Shown here: positions 58,601 to 64,000 of the stretch, piece after piece
How the letters are laid out: the number at the start of each line of letters is the position of its first letter
How positions within the stretch are numbered: position 1 is the stretch's first letter
Source: Thuidium tamariscinum
Lineage: Eukaryota; Streptophyta; Bryopsida; Hypnales; Thuidiaceae
DNA length: 64,000 nucleotides
Direction of reading: 5' to 3'
NCBI GenBank assembly: GCA_947034885.2
Contig: OX344751.2
Location: 46,715,082-46,779,081 of the forward strand
Notes under the pieces: model-generated
The model's database searches: none
Seen by the model: the letters and a program-made list of their open reading frames with translations, nothing else
What the model was told of the DNA's origin: nothing
Made by a program: the position numbers and the translations under genes

Positions 58601-61030
58601 TGCTCTCCAGGGAACACACGAGATTATTGGATGAATGATATCTGTTGCTGTGCGGCTTCTCTCACAACGCTGCCTGCAGAGAAGCTTGAAGCCCTTCTCC
58701 CTGTTTCTCGTGCTGTCTTGTTGAGGGTTTGCTTTGTTCCGCGGGTTTCTGCAAGCGCGATTCGCTCCTCGCATGCTTTGGTCTATGAATTTTCACAAGT
58801 GTTTTCTCCTGACAGACTCATTTTTTCCTGTTTTCGTTAAGAAAGCTCAACGAAGAGCTTTTCAACGAAGTCCAATCGCTGTTTGCGGCGAACTTTTCAT
58901 TTTATGCAGCAAAGTGTCGTTACCTGGTTTCCGCAGCGCACTTAATTTTTTCTTATCTGGAATGGGAAGATTGAACGGAAAACTACGTTGCTTTTTGGGG
59001 CCTCCCGGTTTGTTTTCTGCGTGTTTACAGAGCAATTTTAGTTTTGCGTGAGAGGTTGCATTGTGCACTGACTCACTGATATCATTCTTTTATCTCGCCA
59101 ATTTTTCACGTGCACGTCTATTTGTAGCAGTTATTCAAGACCAGGTCTGCCTTTAGGCGGAAGTATTATCCTCCGAGAGTTTCTGGAAGTGACCAAAATA
59201 TAAGCTCCGGAGCCCTATTTCTGTGCAACGATCGGCGTGGATTTGTCGGATTTTCAAGAAGGCTGCGGCAGGTATGGTCTACTATCGAGATTCTAGAGCC
59301 TGTGATGTATACATCTGTTCTAGCATTTGGTTACTGCTCTCGTCAAAATTTGGGAATGACTTTATGTTTTCCAAGGCAAATACTCAATCTCCGGCTATTT
59401 ATTCCGTATCGAAATCGATTGTCTATGGAAGTATTGACCAATGCCCTTTTCAATCTCCTATTAAACGTGCAGATGTCCCACTAAAGCGTCGAGGTTTAAA
59501 TGGTGTTATTAATTACACTTTGAGTTGTTTTCGTAATGGGCATCGTAGAAATTAGTTGTACTGAAAGCCAGATGGCGTTGGTGGGTGCACATTTGAGAGA
59601 GCTCTAAGCTCGATCACCGTTTCCTCATGGATCGAGAAGGGAATCTTGTTATTTATGCAGTTTGTAGTGAAATTATTATGGGGACGGTGTTATATGCTAA
59701 GGAACAGAGTCTATTCGTTATTTTTCAACCTCAGTTATCATCTCCTGATTTTCTGCTGAGGAACGAAGAGTTTTTTCTTTTGAGCTTAATCTTTTATCGT
59801 TGGTGAAGAGTCTGGGCATTTCAAGCGCGCCATTATTTAGTTGTAACAATCCTCCGACGTTAAGTCACAATTCCAAGGATCTTGTAGTAGCGATCTCAAA
59901 GAGAGTCAATAAATGTTGTAATAAAACAAGGCACTGAGAATCTTAGGGGATTTCTGATGTTGCAGAGGAAGTGAGACCCTTTTTCTCGATTTGGCATTTT
60001 TAAGGATCATAAGGAATGATTATGTTTTGTTAGGATCAAACGAATACTATTCGACATTCAATCAACATACGGGGTGCGTTAGGACGTAGCAGCATCTGTG
60101 GTAAAACTAGATCAGGACTCGACCAATTTTATTGTTGAGGAATGGGAACAGTAGCATTGAAATCAAATTGTGGTGTGTCCTCTTGCTTAGTGGCGCGTAG
60201 AATTGAATTTGTCTGTACTCGGGTAAACGAACGGGTTCATAATAATTTTGTCGTCCTCGATTTGATTGTGGTATTCGTCACTTCACACTTACGGTTGAGA
60301 TGAAACAGTTTACTATTTTTCCTGCGGTTTGGTGTAGAGAGATTTTTTTGTGCTGAGAGATTCTCATTGTGTTATTGTCGCGTTTGACTGGGTACTGGCC
60401 GAGTAAAAACTTACGCTGCTGGAAGGTACCTCGGTTGTGTGTCTTTTGTCATGGAAATAGTCTTACGAGTGTGACCGAATTCATGTTGTTGTATTTGGTA
60501 ATCTGAGCTTGCTAATTAGGCGCCATCTAATTGTCGATTCCCTTGCTCTTTCGTTATAAAGATTTTAGAAAGACTATTAATGTATAGTCCACCCGTTAGT
60601 CCATGGATTTCAGTTATCTGAGGATCCTCCTAGACTTGGTACTTAAAATTTCTTCCTACTTTTTCAGTTTTTTCTGAAACATTTCTGGTTGTTGTTCTGT
60701 TGCAGGTCAGCTCGGATAAATTACATGTTATGGATTGGGTTTCCCTTGCTGTGTTTTTGTGATACACAAGTCTCGCATACCCCGCTTCCTCTCAGCTTTG
60801 CTCTTTAATTTGTGACATAGGTCTGTCGTACCCTGTTGTCTTTCGAATCTGCTTCTCAGATGTTCACCTGTAATGACCAGCTCCGTACTCAGGATAAATG
60901 ATGTGGCCTACTAAGCTGCGTGCGGAAACGTTGCCCTCTCGAAATGTTCGTAACCGAGAATGCTGTTAGAGGGCTTTGTTGAGGACAGATCTGAGCACTC
61001 CACTACAAATTTCTTTCTCCGCGGCATTAC
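58601..61030 (+). other. Probable 5' leader of the BTB gene with a UTR intron
   Basis: The composition turns gene-like at about 58,500. A good donor (GCGGCAG-GTATGG, exon end 59271) and a good acceptor (TTCTGTTGCAG, exon start 60706) define a possible 1.4-kb UTR intron followed by about 325 bp of leader. Upstream open frames of 60-110 codons (for example 58734-59051) show no motif and would be upstream ORFs if transcribed. No clear TATA box is seen, so the transcription start is uncertain. Confidence 0.4.
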
Positions 61031-62958
61031 ATGCTACGTCACTCGAGACCAAGGCGACTAGCTTTTAGGCGAATCATCCCATTGAACTTAAAGTTTAGGA
61101 AAACGTCGTCCCACTCAGCTGAAAGATCTAGGACAAGAATGTTGATGGAGGTGTGGCCAAAGGATGACGAGAGCTCCATTACGCTCCGCCTGGCTCCTCC
61201 CTTACGTCTCGAGGCTGATGGTTCAGGGAATCCAATGGAAGTCTGGCTCAAGGAAGATGAAACCAGCGACGTGACATTGCGGTTGGTTCCTTTGCAAGCA
61301 GGGGACCCGGACAAATTTCCTCAAGGGGACCCAGAGAAGGGACCATCTAGTAAGAAGTCTAGAAAACAGGGCCCGAGAATGGATTCTCAAGAGCAAGGTC
61401 AGTCATCAAACAAAACATCAGACCAGGGAGCTGCAATTGCAACTTTGCATGTCCACTCTACGTACCTACGCAGGTATTGTATGTTCTTTCTGTGAAACTT
61501 CTTCATTGTTGCAGATATTGTGACCCAAGTTATCGTCTTTATCTATCAATCTAAAGGTATTCATCTTATTTTGAATTTTCACTTAAGATCTTTGGCTTGT
61601 TTGGACTTCCACATCTCGATTCGGTTGTCGAAGAAGCGATGGATTGACTCTTTCTGTACTTCATTATCATGTCAACAGACAAGTTGCTTGAGTAATGTTT
61701 ATGTCTTTGGGGCTGATATATCCTTCTGATTGTGCCCCGTATTGTCTGGAGATTGTGCCTGCATTCACCTCATTTGACTTTATGTCTCCGAAGGAGTTGT
61801 ATCTTTGCTTGCTGAAACTGGATTCACTTTTGCAGGTGTCAGTACTTTGATGCGTGCCTGGCAGAACGCTGGTCAAACAATGATCTCCCGCTCGACCTTA
61901 CTCTTGAAGCTCGTTGCCATCCTCGTGCATACACGCGGTGTATGCAGCTGTTATACGGGCCAGAAGTTTCTCCATCTTCCTTCGAGAATGTTGCCCACGC
62001 AATTGAAGTTCTTCCTGTAGCAGCACAGCTTGTATTCCAAGAGTGTGTGGATGCTTGCATGCGTTACTTGACTGTCATGCCCTGGAATGCTGTGAACCTG
62101 TCCGAAATACGATCTGCCGTCGCTGCGTTTCAAATTGCCCCAACCCCCGATTTAGCGGCTCGACTCGGTACCTTTGGCACGCTAGCCAAGGACAGCGCGT
62201 TGGATGCTCTGAAGCGGGTGCTAGAGACTCTTTTGTTGAAGAGTATGCAATTGGATCAGCCAGAATTACTTGAGAGCAAAGTGCTTGAGAACAGATCAGC
62301 TTTTGAAAGATTACTGAAGGTCTCGATGCGAGGTCCAACTGTGTCGAAATCTGTAGCAGGTGTGGTGAAAGATGTAATGTATGAAGCGCTTCGGAGAGCT
62401 GTTGAAGATTTTCGTCAACATTGCAGAATTCCTCATATTTACAAAGATGAAGAGTTTTCAATAGCTGGGAAAGGTCTCTTTTGGCTCTTGAATTCCCTTG
62501 TAGATTTTGGAATCGCAGAGGAGGCGACCCGAACTATATTCATCGACCGATCATTCTCGCAGATGTTGTTTGGGATTTGGCCTCATGTAACTACTGATTA
62601 CACCTACTCCGGACTCAATTTCATTCAGGATACATGCAACGTTCTTGTCCGCTATCTGGAGATTGTGGCCAAGGGAGAGATATGGCTTGAAAATTCAGTT
62701 CGACTAGCTTTGGTTGAAGCATGGTTACCGGAGCTTGTTGCAATCGACTTCTGTATATTTGAGGCTACTAAGAAGAGCGTCGACAAGGCCTTAAATGGGG
62801 TATTGAAGACACTTCCACCCCTTGAGCAGGAAGCGTATCTTTCAAAATGGCCAACACAGAATTGGCCAAACCTGTCTGAAGCTTTTGATGCATGGTGCAG
62901 TACTATGTGCTCGAACCTTGCCTTCCTTGAAAATAATGATCAGCAGCTACATGCCTAA
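61031..62958 (+). CDS. Plant BTB/POZ domain protein (At3g05675/At5g60050-like)
   Basis: Two coding exons, 61031-61473 and 61836-62958, join through GCAG-GTATTG and TTTTGCAG with phase 2 and encode 521 residues. Residues about 134-190 form the BTB/POZ core (TLHVHSTYLRRCQYFDACLAERW, then RCMQLLYG), used for dimerisation and often for binding Cullin-3. The rest is the alpha-helical C-terminal region of this plant family (IEVLPVAAQLVFQECVDACMRYL, WLLNSLVDFGIAEEATR, VRLALVEAWLPEL). The first ATG gives a basic 36-residue lead; an in-frame ATG at 61139 is a plausible alternative start. The N-terminus holds a tandem MEVWxKxDE...TLRL repeat. The specific partner is unknown. Confidence 0.85.
61142..61296 (+). 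repeat. Duplicated MEVW...TLRL segment in BTB N-terminus
   Basis: MEVWPKDDESSITLRLAPP (from 61145) and MEVWLKEDETSDVTLRLVP (from 61238) are about 30 residues apart and match at most positions. This suggests an internal tandem duplication of the short motif that precedes the BTB fold. Confidence 0.75.
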
Positions 62959-64000
62959 ACAAGTGTTATTGGACTTCCTACATTCTTCCTTGGATCCTGA
63001 GATTTTTGATCGTGCCTGTGTATATCTGGTTTAAAAATAATTGCTGATGAAATGGGTCGAGGAGGGCACAGAAACTCAAATAGCACCCAGTCCGAGAGAA
63101 AAGGCCCGGCCTGTTGTGTGTAGACAGATATGTGTTAGCCAGAATGACTCAAGATTGTTGAGTACAGGACAATTCTGTCTGCTGACACCAACCCTTTTGT
63201 GCTCTTGTTGCGCAAGCCTGCGACTTGACTGTATTCTAAAGCACCTTCAATTTTGACCAAAATTGACTGGGTACTAGCCAATCTTCATACACTTGAGGAT
63301 GATTTGTGCTGTACCGTGTTCTGGATTGCATCTTTGGAGGAAACGGACCAGCAGTGACCTAAGTCTTGGCGGTTCTCGTTTCTTCAACTTCAGGTTGTCC
63401 TGCACCAGCTTGTACATTTGAAGAGATCAAGACTTGGTGAAGATCTCGGTAGACAGAATGAGAAGTGAGACTTCTTCTTGAATACATAGCTTCAAGAGTC
63501 TTTGTCCACATCTCCTCAGCAGGTTGTATATTACAAGTTGAAATTTTCGTGTAGGTATTTGGGTGTATGGTGTAGACTGCTGTTCAGAGGATCTTGTGGG
63601 CCTTCCAGAAGATACTAGATCAATATGCAAGGAACTTGTCAATATTGCACAGCGGTGAAGTCCTTGAATCATGTAGGTGCTACATCTTTCTACTTGTTAG
63701 ATCTGAAATGACTTCCGTGTTTTGATCTTTTTCAGACTCTGGTTCGTCTCTGTTAAGACTTGATTCTCATGCGTTTCGGAGAGGGTAGACTGACCTCCTG
63801 GCAATTTGGTACTGGTGCATTGCGAAGGTCAATGTAATCTAGTTGACTACCGTAGTAGGGATTCATATGATGGTAATGTCATTGTAAAATGCAGACATTT
63901 GAAGTGAGCGCATTCTATCAGCATTTTGTTAACAGGTGATCATGATGTGCTCACGGTTGGCACTGTCATAAGCAGGAGCTCGTCTTGGTGATCTGATGAA
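62959..64000. other. 3' UTR and downstream flank of the BTB gene
   Basis: Gene-like composition continues to the window edge. Open frames (for example minus-strand 63427-63672, 81 codons) have no recognisable motif. Part is presumably 3' UTR. No further coding exon could be supported, and a gene running out of the window cannot be excluded. Confidence 0.4.

Overview
The window looks like nuclear DNA of a land plant. It holds two intron-containing protein genes of plant type on the + strand, separated and flanked by long AT-rich stretches rich in non-autonomous transposons, plus one decayed Ty3/gypsy chromovirus. No bacterial gene organisation, rRNA or tRNA was seen. The host is probably a non-seed plant (bryophyte, lycophyte or fern). 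I base this on the Tcn1-like style of the chromovirus integrase and on an intact N-terminal PHD finger that I remember as degenerate in flowering-plant homologues. The species cannot be named from sequence alone.

Layout. Positions 1-34,970 contain no host gene I can support. They carry small foldback elements (1,991-2,199; 2,271-2,545; 6,272-6,521) and a PIF/Harbinger-like element with TAA target duplications and an internal ~105-bp tandem array (4,057-5,707). They also carry several elements bounded by TTAA with CCCYTAAAG-type ends (3,174-3,899; 9,956-10,793; 15,900-17,538; 20,162-21,078) and two hAT-like elements with exact 8-bp target duplications (11,544-11,840; 33,076-34,076). At 24,707-31,360 sits a full-length but inactivated chromodomain Ty3/gypsy element. 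Its LTRs carry perfect multi-unit heat-shock elements. It is inserted in an older GC-richer segment that also contains a 54/60-bp minisatellite.

From 34,975 a GC-rich promoter region begins, with a TATA box at 35,144. It leads to a large gene whose 13 coding exons (37,273-49,448) I could join with consistent splice sites and reading frame. The ~2,550-residue product has two PHD fingers, a CCHC zinc knuckle, the SPOC-like domain of the plant AIPP2/PAIPP2 histone-reader family, an RE/RS-rich region and C-terminal LxLxL motifs. It is probably a nuclear chromatin reader and repressor that contacts RNA-processing or RNA polymerase II factors.

Positions 50,400-58,500 are again AT-rich and gene-free, with another TTAA element (52,107-52,653) and a ~600-bp long hairpin (53,540-54,140). 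The last gene (leader from ~58,600, coding 61,031-62,958) encodes a 521-residue plant BTB/POZ protein in two coding exons. The two genes show no operon-like or pathway link; both would act in regulation (chromatin reading and BTB-mediated protein interaction).
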